Part shown: one piece after another, positions 7,084 to 17,829 of the stretch
Layout: each line of letters opens with the position of its first letter
Numbering within the stretch: position 1 is the stretch's first letter
DNA from: Pararhodobacter sp.
GTDB lineage: Bacteria > Pseudomonadota > Alphaproteobacteria > Rhodobacterales > Rhodobacteraceae
Assembly: GCA_020832665.1 (NCBI GenBank)
Contig: JAFIEG010000044.1
Coordinates: 1-33,144 of the forward strand
Length of the DNA stretch: 33,144 nucleotides
Direction: 5' to 3'
Made by a program: the position numbers and the translations under genes
The notes under the pieces: model-generated
Databases searched by the model: none
Told to the model about the DNA's origin: nothing
Seen by the model: the letters and a program-made list of their open reading frames with translations, nothing else

Positions 7084-9229
7084 ACCGTCCTGTCCAGGGG
7101 CGCGCGCCGGCCAGCGCATGGGCTTCAAGCCAGCGCGGCCGGCCACCGCGCAGCGCCAGCGCCAGCGCCCCGCTTTGCGCAAGCGCCCTGCGGTCGATGA
7201 CAGTGCAGCCTCCCTCTGGCGGCACTTCAAGCGAAGTGCCCAGAATCACGGTCACCCCCTGAGCACAATTCGCCGCCAGCCGCTCGGCCGCGTTGCGCCC
7301 GAAAAGATGAACGAATTGCTGCCCGGCGACGGTGAATTCGCCCGCATCCGGCGCGCCATTCGGCCCCGCTCGCGCGGCGGCGGCCTCCTGGCCGGCGCTG
7401 TCGCCATCGGCGGCCAGCCAGTTGCGCGCCGTGAAGCCCTCGCCGCGCGGGCGCGACAGGGCGCGGCCCTCGGGGCCCATCACCCCCACCAGCGCGCCGC
7501 TCTCGGCAATCAGCAGCGCCGGGCGCTCTACCTGCCACCAGCCCGCCAGCGCCAGCCCCGCCGCCAGCGCCCCGGGGGCCAGGCGGCTGCGCCCCGGGCC
7601 CGGCCAGAGGATCATCCACAAAAAGCCCAGCGCCATCGCCGGCAGCACCCAGAAGGGCGGCGAGGGCACATGGCGCACCGCCCCCTCGAATCCCGCCACC
7701 CAATGCGCCACCCCCAGAATCCAGCGCGTGCCCTGGGCCATCAGCCAAAGCCCGGCCCCTTCCAGCCCCAGCGGCCACAGCGCCGCCGAAAGCACCGCCG
7801 CCGGCATCACCAGTGCACCCATCAGCGGCACCGACAACACATTGGCCAGCAGCCCGTACTCGACGATGCGGTTGAAATGCGCCGCCGCAACCGGCGCGGT
7901 TGCAAGCCCGGCCACAAGCGAGCACAGCACCACGCCCCCCAGCCCCTGTGCCAGGCGGTGCCACAGCGCCTGGCGGCGGTAGCGGCGCGGCTGCGCCTCG
8001 GCCAGCCTTTGGCGGCGCTCGCGCAGCAGGCCGAAGACGGCGACCAGCGCCACCGTCGCCGCGAAGGACATCTGGAAACCCGGCGAGAGCAGCGTTTCGG
8101 GCCGCCAGGCGAGGATCAGCACCGCCGCCAGCGCCACCGAGTTCAGCGAGATCGCCCTTCGGTCGAGCAGGATGGCGCCCAGCATCACCGCCGCCATGAC
8201 GAAGGCGCGCTGCGTGGCAACATTGCCGCCCGACAGCAGCAGATAGAACCCCGCCGCCGCCAGCGCCCCCAGCGCTGCCAGCTTGTGGATGGGCAGGCGC
8301 AGCGCCAGATAGGGCACCATTGCCAGCGCCAGACGCAGCGCGCCATAGACCGCTGCCGTCAAGAGGCCCATATGCAGCCCCGAAATGGCCAGCAGATGCG
8401 CCAGATTGGCGCGCCGCAGCGCCTCGGTCGTTCCCTGGCCCACCCCCGAGCGGTCGCCGGTGAGGATGGCAGCGACAAAGCCGCCAGTCTCGCCCGGCAG
8501 CCGCGCGCGCAGGGCAGCAGACATACGCATGCGCAGCCTTGTGACCGCCAGCGCCGGCCCCGGCTGGGGCGGGGCGATGGCCAGCACCGGTGTGCGCGTA
8601 TACCCCACCGCGCCCAGCCGGTCGAACCAGGCCAGACGCCTAAAATCGAAGCCACCGGGCTCGACCGGGCCGCCGGGTGGGCCCAGATGGCCGGTCAGCA
8701 CCACGCGCAGGCCCGGCACCGGCTCGATATCGGGCGCGCCGCCATGCAGCGACACCCGCACCCGCGCGGGCAGGCGCTCGGTTGCCACGTCATGCAGCAC
8801 CACGCGGTCAAGCGTCAGGCGCAGCGCATCGGAAACCGAGCGGTCGATGGCCACGATGCGCCCCTCGATGGGGCCGTAATAACGCCATTCCAGCACCGGC
8901 GCGGCCACCGAATGCGCCCGCCACGCCGCCAGCAGCAAGCCGGCCAGCACCAGCGCCAGCGCCGCAAAGAGGGGCCGCACCGCCTGCGGACCGGCCATCG
9001 CCGCCGGCACCAACAGCGCCGCCGCCGTGGCGAGGGTCACGAAGCCGGCCATGCCCGGCTCTTGCGGCATGGTGAAGTAAAGCCCGATGCCGAGCGCCAT
9101 GAAAACCGGCACGAAGGGAAACAGCCGCCCGCGTGCCGCCGCCAGCGCCTGCAGCGGCATCGCCGCGACCGCCGCCAGCGGCACGCGCCGCAGGGGCGGC
9201 AACAGCCGGGTCAGAGCAGGGCCTGGCAC
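7082..9229 (-). CDS. comEC: ComEC/Rec2 family DNA-uptake channel protein
   Basis: A 715-residue, multi-pass inner-membrane protein of the ComEC/Rec2 family, which carries single-stranded DNA across the inner membrane in natural transformation. An N-terminal membrane pair (about residues 37-105) precedes a DUF4131-like soluble domain (about 110-240). The competence domain begins around 250 with GGFVAAILTGDRSGVGQGTT and the family signature LAHLLAISGLHMGLL, followed by many hydrophobic segments to about residue 555. The C-terminal 160 residues show no HxHxDH metal-binding motif, so this form appears to lack the metallo-beta-lactamase-like domain of Bacillus ComEC. I believe this short form is usual in Rhodobacterales. 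The start is a GTG at 9229 with a weak ribosome-binding site; an ATG at 9160 is the alternative. It diverges from gltX. Confidence 0.88.
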   Translation of the reverse strand: MPGPALTRLLPPLRRVPLAAVAAMPLQALAAARGRLFPFVPVFMALGIGLYFTMPQEPGMAGFVTLATAAALLVPAAMAGPQAVRPLFAALALVLAGLLLAAWRAHSVAAPVLEWRYYGPIEGRIVAIDRSVSDALRLTLDRVVLHDVATERLPARVRVSLHGGAPDIEPVPGLRVVLTGHLGPPGGPVEPGGFDFRRLAWFDRLGAVGYTRTPVLAIAPPQPGPALAVTRLRMRMSAALRARLPGETGGFVAAILTGDRSGVGQGTTEALRRANLAHLLAISGLHMGLLTAAVYGALRLALAMVPYLALRLPIHKLAALGALAAAGFYLLLSGGNVATQRAFVMAAVMLGAILLDRRAISLNSVALAAVLILAWRPETLLSPGFQMSFAATVALVAVFGLLRERRQRLAEAQPRRYRRQALWHRLAQGLGGVVLCSLVAGLATAPVAAAHFNRIVEYGLLANVLSVPLMGALVMPAAVLSAALWPLGLEGAGLWLMAQGTRWILGVAHWVAGFEGAVRHVPSPPFWVLPAMALGFLWMILWPGPGRSRLAPGALAAGLALAGWWQVERPALLIAESGALVGVMGPEGRALSRPRGEGFTARNWLAADGDSAGQEAAAARAGPNGAPDAGEFTVAGQQFVHLFGRNAAERLAANCAQGVTVILGTSLEVPPEGGCTVIDRRALAQSGALALALRGGRPRWLEAHALAGARPWTGR

Positions 9230-9306
9230 ACTTGTTCTCGACCGCTGGATTGCCTAGAGCTTGCCCAGTCCTAGGTCGAGGATGGTTTCCGAAAGGTTAA
9301 TGCCCG

Positions 9307-10734
9307 ATGTCCCAGCAGCCGACCGACAGACCGGTTATCACCCGCTTTGCCCCCTCGCCCACCGGTTTTCTGCATATCGGGGGGGCGCGCACGGCGCTGT
9401 TCAACTGGCTTTACTCGCGCGGCCGGGGCGGGCGTTTCCTGCTCAGGATCGAGGACACCGACCGCGCCCGCTCCACCGAGGAAGCAACGGCGGCGATTCT
9501 CGACGGACTCGAATGGCTGGGCCTCGACTGGGATGGCGAGGCGGTCAGCCAGTTCGCCCGCGCCGACCGCCACGCCGAGGTAGCGCAGCAGATGCTGGCG
9601 GCGGGCCATGCCTACAGATGTTTCGCCACGCCCGAAGAGATCGACGCCTTTCGCGCGGCCGCCCGTGCCGAGGGCCGCTCGACGCTGTTTCAAAGCCCCT
9701 GGCGCGATGCCGACCCGGCCAGCCACCCCAACGCGCCGCATGTCATCCGCTTGAAGGCCCCGCGCGAGGGTGAGACGGTGATCGAGGATGCGGTGCAGGG
9801 GCGGGTGGTGTTTCGCAACGACCAACTCGACGACATGGTGCTGCTGCGCTCCGATGGCACGCCCACCTACATGCTGGCGGTGGCCGTCGATGACCACGAC
9901 ATGGGCGTGACGCATGTGATTCGCGGCGATGACCATCTCAACAACGCCGCCCGCCAGACGCAGATCTGGCGGGCCATGGGCTGGGCCGAGCCGGTCTGGG
10001 CGCATATCCCGCTCATTCACGGCCCCGACGGCAAGAAACTGTCCAAGCGCCACGGTGCGCTGGGGCTCGATGAGTACCGCCGCATGGGCTACCCGGCAAC
10101 TGCGCTGCGCAACTATCTGGCGCGGCTGGGCTGGAGCCATGGCGACGACGAGTTCTTCACCGACGCCCAGGCGCTGGAATGGTTCGATCTGGCCGGCATC
10201 AACCGCGCCCCGGCGCGTTTGGACCTGAAGAAGCTCGACCATCTGACGGGGCTGCATTTCAGTGCCATGGGCGATGCTGCACTGCTGCAAGGGCTGCGCC
10301 AGTATCTGGCTGCCACCGGCGCCCCGGCACTGGACCAGGCGCGCGAAGAGGCGCTTGCGCGGGTGCTGCCGCTGGTCAGGGAGCGGGCGCGCTCTTTTTC
10401 TCAAATTCTTGAAAAGGCTCACTTTGCTCTGACCAGCCGACCATTGGAACCGGATGAAAAGGCGAAAGCCGCGCTGGACGGTGTATCCCGTGGTATACTG
10501 GAAGAATTGACGCCGCAGTTGCGAGATGCTAGCTGGACCCGCGAAAGTCTTGAAGCTGTCGTGAGCGAAACGGCTGCGGCGCACGGGCTTGGCCTGGGCA
10601 AGCTGGCGCAGCCCTTGCGGGCGGCCCTTGCGGGACGTAGCGTCTCGCCCAGCGTCTTCGACATGATGCTTGTCCTTGGACGAGAGGAAACCCTGGCGCG
10701 ACTGGCCGATGCAGGCGGCCTGAATGCCGAATGA
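9307..10734 (+). CDS. gltX: Glutamyl-tRNA synthetase
   Basis: A 475-residue class I aminoacyl-tRNA synthetase that charges tRNA-Glu (and possibly tRNA-Gln for later amidation). The HIGH-type motif is [19 protein letters not shown] (His23 to Gly26), followed by [10 protein letters not shown]. The zinc-region cysteines of some bacterial forms are not evident. The KMSKS-type loop is KLSKRHG (residues 244-250). The C-terminal helical anticodon-binding domain ends in [13 protein letters not shown]. Length and motifs fit a full enzyme. The start is the ATG at 9307, with only a weak AAAGG upstream. It is followed by gltA 55 nt downstream in the same direction, an order I recall from Rhodobacter relatives. 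Alphaproteobacteria often carry a second gltX copy, so this may be one of two. Confidence 0.96.
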   Translation: MSQQPTDRPVITRFAPSPTGFLHIGGARTALFNWLYSRGRGGRFLLRIEDTDRARSTEEATAAILDGLEWLGLDWDGEAVSQFARADRHAEVAQQMLAAGHAYRCFATPEEIDAFRAAARAEGRSTLFQSPWRDADPASHPNAPHVIRLKAPREGETVIEDAVQGRVVFRNDQLDDMVLLRSDGTPTYMLAVAVDDHDMGVTHVIRGDDHLNNAARQTQIWRAMGWAEPVWAHIPLIHGPDGKKLSKRHGALGLDEYRRMGYPATALRNYLARLGWSHGDDEFFTDAQALEWFDLAGINRAPARLDLKKLDHLTGLHFSAMGDAALLQGLRQYLAATGAPALDQAREEALARVLPLVRERARSFSQILEKAHFALTSRPLEPDEKAKAALDGVSRGILEELTPQLRDASWTRESLEAVVSETAAAHGLGLGKLAQPLRAALAGRSVSPSVFDMMLVLGREETLARLADAGGLNAE

Positions 10735-10789
10735 GAGCCCGCCAAACGCAGCAATGCGACGGGCCGCAATAGCAAAGCGAGGGAAAGCC

Positions 10790-12085
10790 ATGGCTGAATC
10801 CAAAGGAACTGCGAAGCTGCTCATCGGCGACAAGACACTGGAACTGCCGGTCTACGCGCCCAGCGTCGGGCCCGATGTCATCGATATCCGCAAGCTTTAT
10901 GCCCAGGGCGACGTGTTCACCTTCGACCCCGGCTTTACCTCGACCGCGGCCTGTGAATCGGCGATCACCTATATCGACGGCGACAAGGGCGAGCTGCTCT
11001 ATCGCGGCTACCCGATCGAGCAGCTGGCCGAGAAATCGCACCACCTGGAGGTCTGCTATCTGCTGCTCTATGGCGAGTTGCCCACCGCCGAGCAGATGCT
11101 CGATTTCGAAACCCGTGTGACCCGCCACACGATGGTGCATGAGCAGATGCACAATTTCTTCCGCGGTTTCCGCCGCGATGCCCATCCGATGGCCACCATG
11201 GTGGCGGTGGTGGGTGCGATGTCGGCGTTTTACCACGATTCGACCGATATCAACGATTCCTGGCAGCGCGAGGTGGCCGCGATCCGCATGATCGCCAAGC
11301 TGCCCACCATTGCCGCCATGGCCTACAAGTATTCCATCGGCCAGCCCTTCGTTTACCCCAAGAACAGCCTCGATTACGCCGGCAACTTTCTGCATATGTG
11401 CTTTGCCGTGCCCGCCGAGGATTATGTCGTCGATCCGATCCTGGCGCGCGCCATGGATCGCATCATGATGCTGCATGCCGATCACGAGCAGAACGCCTCG
11501 ACCTCGACGGTGCGGCTGGCGGGTTCGTCGGGGGCCAACCCCTTTGCCTGCATCGCCGCCGGCATCGCCTGCCTGTGGGGGCCCGCGCATGGCGGCGCCA
11601 ATCAGGCCTGTCTGGAAATGCTGCGCGAGATCGGCACCGTCGATCGCATCCCCGAATACATCAGGCGCGCGAAGGACAAAGACGACCCGTTCCGCCTGAT
11701 GGGTTTCGGGCATCGCGTGTACAAGAATTTCGACCCGCGCGCCAAGGTCATGAAGCAATCGGCTGACGAGGTGCTGGGGCTTCTGGGCATTCAGGACAAC
11801 GAAACCCTGCGGGTGGCCAAGGAACTGGAGCGCATCGCGCTTGAGGACGAGTATTTCGTCGAGAAGAAGCTCTACCCCAATGTCGATTTCTATTCGGGCA
11901 TCATCCTCGAGGCGATGGGCTTTCCCACCTCGATGTTCACGCCGATCTTCGCACTTTCGCGCACCGTCGGCTGGATCTCGCAGTGGAAGGAAATGATCGC
12001 CGACCCGCAGCAGAAGATCGGCCGCCCGCGCCAGCTTTACACCGGCGCGTCCTGGCGCGGATATGTCGAGCTTGAGGACCGCTGA
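10790..12085 (+). CDS. gltA: Citrate synthase (type II, hexameric)
   Basis: A 431-residue citrate synthase, the entry enzyme of the TCA cycle (oxaloacetate + acetyl-CoA to citrate), close in length to E. coli GltA. The catalytic triad is visible: His in [11 protein letters not shown] (H267), His in [14 protein letters not shown] (H308) and Asp in YPNVDFYSG (D366). The His-containing [13 protein letters not shown] segment is also present. The N-terminal domain starting [14 protein letters not shown] is typical of the Gram-negative NADH-sensitive type. The start is the ATG at 10790 behind GAGGG; the frame runs upstream into the gltX end but without family sequence. A good hairpin terminator follows at 12111-12135. 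Confidence 0.97.
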   Translation: MAESKGTAKLLIGDKTLELPVYAPSVGPDVIDIRKLYAQGDVFTFDPGFTSTAACESAITYIDGDKGELLYRGYPIEQLAEKSHHLEVCYLLLYGELPTAEQMLDFETRVTRHTMVHEQMHNFFRGFRRDAHPMATMVAVVGAMSAFYHDSTDINDSWQREVAAIRMIAKLPTIAAMAYKYSIGQPFVYPKNSLDYAGNFLHMCFAVPAEDYVVDPILARAMDRIMMLHADHEQNASTSTVRLAGSSGANPFACIAAGIACLWGPAHGGANQACLEMLREIGTVDRIPEYIRRAKDKDDPFRLMGFGHRVYKNFDPRAKVMKQSADEVLGLLGIQDNETLRVAKELERIALEDEYFVEKKLYPNVDFYSGIILEAMGFPTSMFTPIFALSRTVGWISQWKEMIADPQQKIGRPRQLYTGASWRGYVELEDR

Positions 12086-12110
12086 GCGCGGCTGGGCGGC
12101 AGCGGGGTTC

Positions 12111-12135
12111 GGGGCGGGGTCATTCCCGCCCCTTT
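12111..12135 (+). terminator. Intrinsic terminator after gltA
   Basis: GGGGCGGG (12111-12118) pairs with CCCGCCCC (12125-12132) around a 6-nt loop and is followed by TTT. It lies 26 nt after the gltA stop and only 16 nt before the mazG start, so mazG is either transcribed by read-through or has its promoter further upstream. Confidence 0.65.
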
Positions 12136-12150
12136 GAGTTGGAGAGCGCC

Positions 12151-12972
12151 ATGCCCGAAGATCCGTTGATCCATGACCCAAAGGGCGGATTGCCGCGGCT
12201 GGTGGAAATCATGCGCAGGCTGCGCGCGCCCGAGGGCGGCTGCGCCTGGGATATCGAGCAGGATTTCGACACGATCGCGCCCTATGCCATCGAAGAGGCG
12301 CATGAGGTGGCCGATGCCATTGCCCGGCGCGACTGGCCAGGGCTGCGCAGCGAGCTGGGCGATCTGCTCTTTCAGGTGGTCTATCACGCGCAGATGGCCG
12401 CCGAGGAAGGTCATTTCACGCTAGATGACGTGCTCCGCGATGCCGCCGACAAGATGGTGGCGCGCCACCCGCATGTTTTCGGCGATGCCGAAGCGCGCAC
12501 GGCCGAGGCGCAGACCGCCGCCTGGGAAGAGCAAAAGGCGTTTGAGCGCGCTGCGCGGGCGCAGACCGGGGTGCTCGACGACGTGCCGCTGGCGCTGCCG
12601 GCGCTGATGAGAGCGGTGAAGCTGCAAAAGCGCGCCGCGCGGGTGGGTTTCGATTGGCCCGATGCCGGGCAGGTGGTGGACAAGATCACCGAAGAGGCGC
12701 GCGAACTGGCCGAGGCGCGCGACAACCTGCCAGAAGCGGCCATCGCCGAGGAGATGGGCGATCTGCTCTTCGTCATGGCCAATCTGTCGCGGCATCTGAA
12801 GGTCGACCCGGAAGTGGCGCTGCGCGCGGCCAACGACAAGTTCATCCGCCGTTTTCGCGCCATCGAGGCCTCGCTGGCCGCGCGCGGGAGCCGGCCCGAG
12901 GACAGCACGCTCGAAGAGATGGACGTGCTGTGGAACGAAGCCAAGGCCGCCGAGCGCCGGGGCGGCGACTGA
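12151..12972 (+). CDS. mazG: Nucleoside triphosphate pyrophosphohydrolase MazG
   Basis: A 273-residue MazG protein that hydrolyses (d)NTPs to monophosphate and pyrophosphate, a nucleotide-pool cleaning function. It contains two MazG domains. The first has MRRLRAPEGGCAWDIEQ, then EEAHEVADAI (E48, E49, E52) and ELGDLLFQVV (E68, D71). The second has VGFDWPDAGQVVDKITEE, then EEARELAEA and EEMGDLLFVMANL. The EExxE...ExxD magnesium-binding pattern is intact in both. The ATG at 12151 follows GGAG by 7 nt; a TTG four codons upstream is part of that ribosome-binding site and is rejected. It stands between gltA and the convergent clpB. Confidence 0.95.
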   Translation: MPEDPLIHDPKGGLPRLVEIMRRLRAPEGGCAWDIEQDFDTIAPYAIEEAHEVADAIARRDWPGLRSELGDLLFQVVYHAQMAAEEGHFTLDDVLRDAADKMVARHPHVFGDAEARTAEAQTAAWEEQKAFERAARAQTGVLDDVPLALPALMRAVKLQKRAARVGFDWPDAGQVVDKITEEARELAEARDNLPEAAIAEEMGDLLFVMANLSRHLKVDPEVALRAANDKFIRRFRAIEASLAARGSRPEDSTLEEMDVLWNEAKAAERRGGD

Positions 12973-13002
12973 CGGTACGACAGGCATCGCTTGCGCGAAA
13001 AA

Positions 13003-13046
13003 GCACCTTCGAAGGCGCTTGCGACGCGATTTCGAAATCGAGTCGC
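13003..13046. repeat. Nested TTCGAA-centred palindromes between mazG and clpB
   Basis: CCTTCGAAGG (13006-13015) and CGATTTCGAAATCG (13027-13040) are perfect palindromes. The second is extended by GCGAC (13021-13025) pairing with GTCGC (13042-13046) across one G/A mismatch. Together with the hairpin at 13083-13105 they fill the 145-bp convergent intergenic space. They could be part of an extragenic repetitive element or a structured RNA. I see only one copy in this window. Confidence 0.6.
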
Positions 13047-13082
13047 CGCGGCCAGGCTGATCTCGAAACCCTTGCGCCCCGT

Positions 13083-13105
13083 AGGGTGGGCAATCTGCCC
13101 ACCCT
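13083..13105. terminator. Bidirectional terminator hairpin between mazG and clpB
   Basis: AGGGTGGGCA (13083-13092) pairs perfectly with TGCCCACCCT (13096-13105) around a 3-nt loop ATC. It lies 12 nt beyond the clpB stop on the minus strand and downstream of mazG on the plus strand. No U tract is seen. The arms resemble those of the hairpin at 7060-7083. Confidence 0.55.
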
Positions 13106-13117
13106 GCAGCGCCGCGA

Positions 13118-15739
<2,622 letters not shown>

Positions 15740-15817
15740 CACGTTCTCTCCTCGTCAAGCGCCCGCTTCCCGGTCGGGCCTGCCGTCCAGCACCCGCCCG
15801 CTTCGGACCTCACAGGC

Positions 15818-15847
15818 AATGTGGGGAAGGGGGGCATGCGTTGCAAG
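15818..15847 (-). promoter_or_regulatory. Probable RpoH (sigma-32) heat-shock promoter of clpB
   Basis: On the minus strand, CTTGCAA (15847-15841), a 14-nt spacer and CCCCACATT (15826-15818) fit the CTTGAAA-N11-16-CCCCATNT type of alphaproteobacterial RpoH promoters. It lies about 80 nt upstream of the clpB start, a known heat-shock gene. The match is by eye, with no weight-matrix score. Confidence 0.6.
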
Positions 15848-15938
15848 AGCGCCACAGTCGCTTTGCGCGGATGAACGGATTCTTAACCGTTTCACGCCAG
15901 TATGGCCCCGAAACAGGGTGACGGAAGGAATAACAGCC

Positions 15939-16232
15939 ATGCGCTACAGACCCCATCGATGGCCCAGCCGCACGCCGGTGAAGATCAAGGCTGGCGACGG
16001 CGAATTTTCTGCGCTGCTGATCGATGTCAATCGCGAGGGCGCGCGGTTGCGTGGCCTGCCGGAGGACGCGCTGCAACCCGGCGCGAGCGTCGCGCTGGCG
16101 ACATCAGGGCTGCGGCTCAATGCGCAGATCCGGTGGAAGAAGGACGAGACAGCGGGCCTGAGCTTCGCCGCGCCGCTGGCCCGCTCGGCCCTGGCCCGGC
16201 TGCGCAAGACCGGCACCTCCAGACCGCTCTGA
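15939..16232 (+). CDS. Small PilZ-like domain protein
   Basis: A 97-residue protein with the layout of a single PilZ domain, a fold that in many cases binds cyclic di-GMP. An Arg-rich start MRYRPHRWPSRTPVKI contains an RxxxR-type element (R4-x2-R7 and R11), followed by LLIDVNREGARLRG, which resembles the D/NxSxxG motif with Asn in place of Ser. It ends with QIRWKKDETAGLSFAAPL, the usual last strands (G-[LV]-x-F). The imperfect second motif leaves c-di-GMP binding uncertain. The start ATG at 15939 follows AAGGA. It is divergent from clpB and apparently monocistronic. Confidence 0.7.
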   Translation: MRYRPHRWPSRTPVKIKAGDGEFSALLIDVNREGARLRGLPEDALQPGASVALATSGLRLNAQIRWKKDETAGLSFAAPLARSALARLRKTGTSRPL

Positions 16233-16370
16233 CGACCACGCCGGAAACCGCCTTACACCGCGCCCGGTGCTGTCCTGGCTCCTCTAGCGGCCCCCACCGC
16301 CGAAGTCGCGCATCTGCACCGGCGTCCTGATCCAACTGCCACCACGCCCATCATGCTGCCCGCCCGACCC

Positions 16371-16406
16371 GCCTGCCTTGACTCGCCTCCGGGGCAGGCG
16401 CATATC
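16371..16406 (+). promoter_or_regulatory. Candidate nfuA promoter within an inverted repeat
   Basis: TTGACT (16378-16383), a 17-nt spacer and CATATC (16401-16406) form a possible sigma-70 promoter ending 21 nt before the nfuA start. GCCTGCC (16371-16377) and GGCAGGC (16393-16399) form a 7-bp inverted repeat that brackets the -35 element and could be a regulator site. By-eye evidence only. Confidence 0.4.
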
Positions 16407-16427
16407 CGTTCAAACGGAGGCTCGCCC

Positions 16428-16985
16428 ATGTTCATCCAGACCGAATCCACTCCCAACCCGGCCACGCTGAAATTCCTGCCCGGGCAGGACGTGCTGGGCC
16501 GCGGTACGGCTGATTTTACCGATGCCGACACCGCCGCAACTTCGCCGCTGGCACGCGCCCTGTTCCGCGTCGAGGGGGTAACCGGGGTCTTCCTGGGCTC
16601 GGATTTCATTACCGTCACCAAGGCCGAAGGCATCGACTGGGCACATCTCAAGCCCGCCATCCTTGGTGCGATCATGGAGCATTACCAGTCCGGCGCTCCA
16701 GTGATGGAGGGCGAAACGGAATCGGGCCACGCCTCGCAGACCGGCCCCGATGCCGAGATCGTCGATCAGATCAAGGAACTGCTCGACACCCGCGTGCGCC
16801 CCGCCGTGGCCCAGGATGGCGGCGACATCACCTTTCACGGTTTTGACCGCGGCGTCGTCTATCTGCACATGAAAGGCGCCTGTGCCGGCTGCCCGTCCTC
16901 GACACTGACGCTGAAAATGGGCATCGAGAATCTGCTGCGCCACTACATCCCCGAAGTCACCGAGGTGCGCCCGGTCACCGCCTGA
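16428..16985 (+). CDS. nfuA: NfuA-type Fe-S cluster carrier protein
   Basis: A 185-residue scaffold or carrier that delivers Fe-S clusters to target enzymes. It has an Nfu N-terminal domain (residues 1-90, starting MFIQTESTPNPATLKFLPG, with GVTGVFLGSDFITVTK), a short linker and a C-terminal NifU domain (105-180). The cluster-binding CxxC is in GACAGCPSST (C152, C155), preceded by RPAVAQDGGDITF. This is the alphaproteobacterial/mitochondrial Nfu1 arrangement. The start ATG at 16428 has a strong GGAGG 8 nt upstream. It is followed by an extragenic repeat copy and then tsaB. Confidence 0.94.
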   Translation: MFIQTESTPNPATLKFLPGQDVLGRGTADFTDADTAATSPLARALFRVEGVTGVFLGSDFITVTKAEGIDWAHLKPAILGAIMEHYQSGAPVMEGETESGHASQTGPDAEIVDQIKELLDTRVRPAVAQDGGDITFHGFDRGVVYLHMKGACAGCPSSTLTLKMGIENLLRHYIPEVTEVRPVTA

Positions 16986-17000
16986 CCCAGGCGCAACCCC

Positions 17001-17063
17001 CTTCATCTTGCCGAAAATACGCCGGGGGGAGTCGGCGCAGCCGACGGGGGGCGGAGCTCCCCC
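17001..17063. repeat. Extragenic GCCGGGGGGA repeat, copy B
   Basis: It begins CTTCATCTTGCC, then the core AAATACGCCGGGGGGA, a hairpin with stem GTCGGC/GCCGAC and loop GCA (17031-17045), and a G-run/C-run second stem. It lies between nfuA and tsaB. Compared with copy C, the hairpin stem bases differ in a compensating way. A TTG start inside it (17008) would extend tsaB but is implausible. Confidence 0.85.
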
Positions 17064-17094
17064 AACCCCGGCCGCTCCAGGGCACCGCCAGCAT

Positions 17095-17742
17095 ATGCCG
17101 CGCCAAGACCCAGCCTTCCCCGCAACCAAACCGGGCGCCGCGCCGCTCGTGCTCGGCTTCGACAACTCGGGCGCCTGGGTCAGGGCGGCGCTCCTGCGCG
17201 GTCAGAGTGTCCTTGCCGCGCAGGACATCGCCATGGCGCGCGGCCAGGGCGAGCGGCTTTTTCCCGAACTCGAGGCGCTGCTGAGCACGGCCGGGCAGGG
17301 CTGGCAGGCACTTGATGCGCTGGGCGTGGGTACTGGGCCGGGCAATTTCACCGGCATCCGCATTGCCGTTGCCGCCGCGCGCGGCCTGGCGCTGGGCCTG
17401 GGCATTCCCGCCATCGGCGTCAACCGCTTCGAGGCGCTGTCGCTGCGCGGCCCGTCGCTGCCCGCGCTGGTGCCCGCCCCGCGCGGCATGGCATGGCGCT
17501 GCGCGCTCGGCGGCGCGCCCACGCTCGTCGATTCCGCCACGCTCACCGGCCGCCATCTCGCCGAGCCGGGTGATTTCACCGGCACGGATACCGCCCCGCC
17601 GGCGCTACCGCTTGCGGTGGCCATCGCCCTTCTGGCCGGCGAGCGCCTGCACGGCAATCAGAATGCGCGGCCGAAACCGCTCTATCTGCGCGAGGCCGAC
17701 GCCGCGCCCGCCTCCGACACCCCGCCACCGCTTCTCGACTGA
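17095..17742 (+). CDS. tsaB: tRNA threonylcarbamoyladenosine biosynthesis protein TsaB
   Basis: A 215-residue ASKHA-fold protein. TsaB forms a complex with TsaD and TsaE that makes t6A at position 37 of ANN-decoding tRNAs. The N-terminal LVLGFDNSGAWVRAALL (residues 18-34) and the typical GTGPGNFTGIRIAVAAARGL (79-98) are diagnostic, followed by PAIGVNRFEAL. The C-terminal half is shortened and divergent, as usual for TsaB. The start ATG at 17095 is chosen because the in-frame upstream codons lie inside the extragenic repeat; no strong ribosome-binding site is visible. No rimI acetyltransferase gene follows, although I recall the two being neighbours in many relatives. A hairpin follows at 17767-17792. 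Confidence 0.9.
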   Translation: MPRQDPAFPATKPGAAPLVLGFDNSGAWVRAALLRGQSVLAAQDIAMARGQGERLFPELEALLSTAGQGWQALDALGVGTGPGNFTGIRIAVAAARGLALGLGIPAIGVNRFEALSLRGPSLPALVPAPRGMAWRCALGGAPTLVDSATLTGRHLAEPGDFTGTDTAPPALPLAVAIALLAGERLHGNQNARPKPLYLREADAAPASDTPPPLLD

Positions 17743-17766
17743 CGCGAAGCGCACGCCACAAGCAAA

Positions 17767-17792
17767 CCGCCCCCGGAAGAAACCGGGGGCGG
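17767..17792. terminator. Bidirectional terminator between tsaB and livK
   Basis: CCGCCCCCGG (17767-17776) pairs perfectly with CCGGGGGCGG (17783-17792), loop AAGAAA. On the minus strand it is followed by TTTGCTTG. It lies between convergent tsaB and the last gene of the long minus-strand cluster and probably ends both transcripts. Confidence 0.7.
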
Positions 17793-17829
17793 CAACATCG
17801 CCGGAGCGATGATCAAGGCGAAGCCCCGC

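Noticed and set aside
7118-9274. 718-codon plus-strand open frame opposite comEC
   Set aside because: Composed mainly of Arg, Gln, His and Pro with no motif; comEC on the other strand is clear.
15884-15889. TTAACC as a CtrA half site upstream of the PilZ-like gene
   Set aside because: Only one half site; the second TTAA at the required spacing is absent, so chance is likely.
17008-17094. Earlier TTG start for tsaB
   Set aside because: It would translate the extragenic repeat; the protein family begins after the ATG at 17095.
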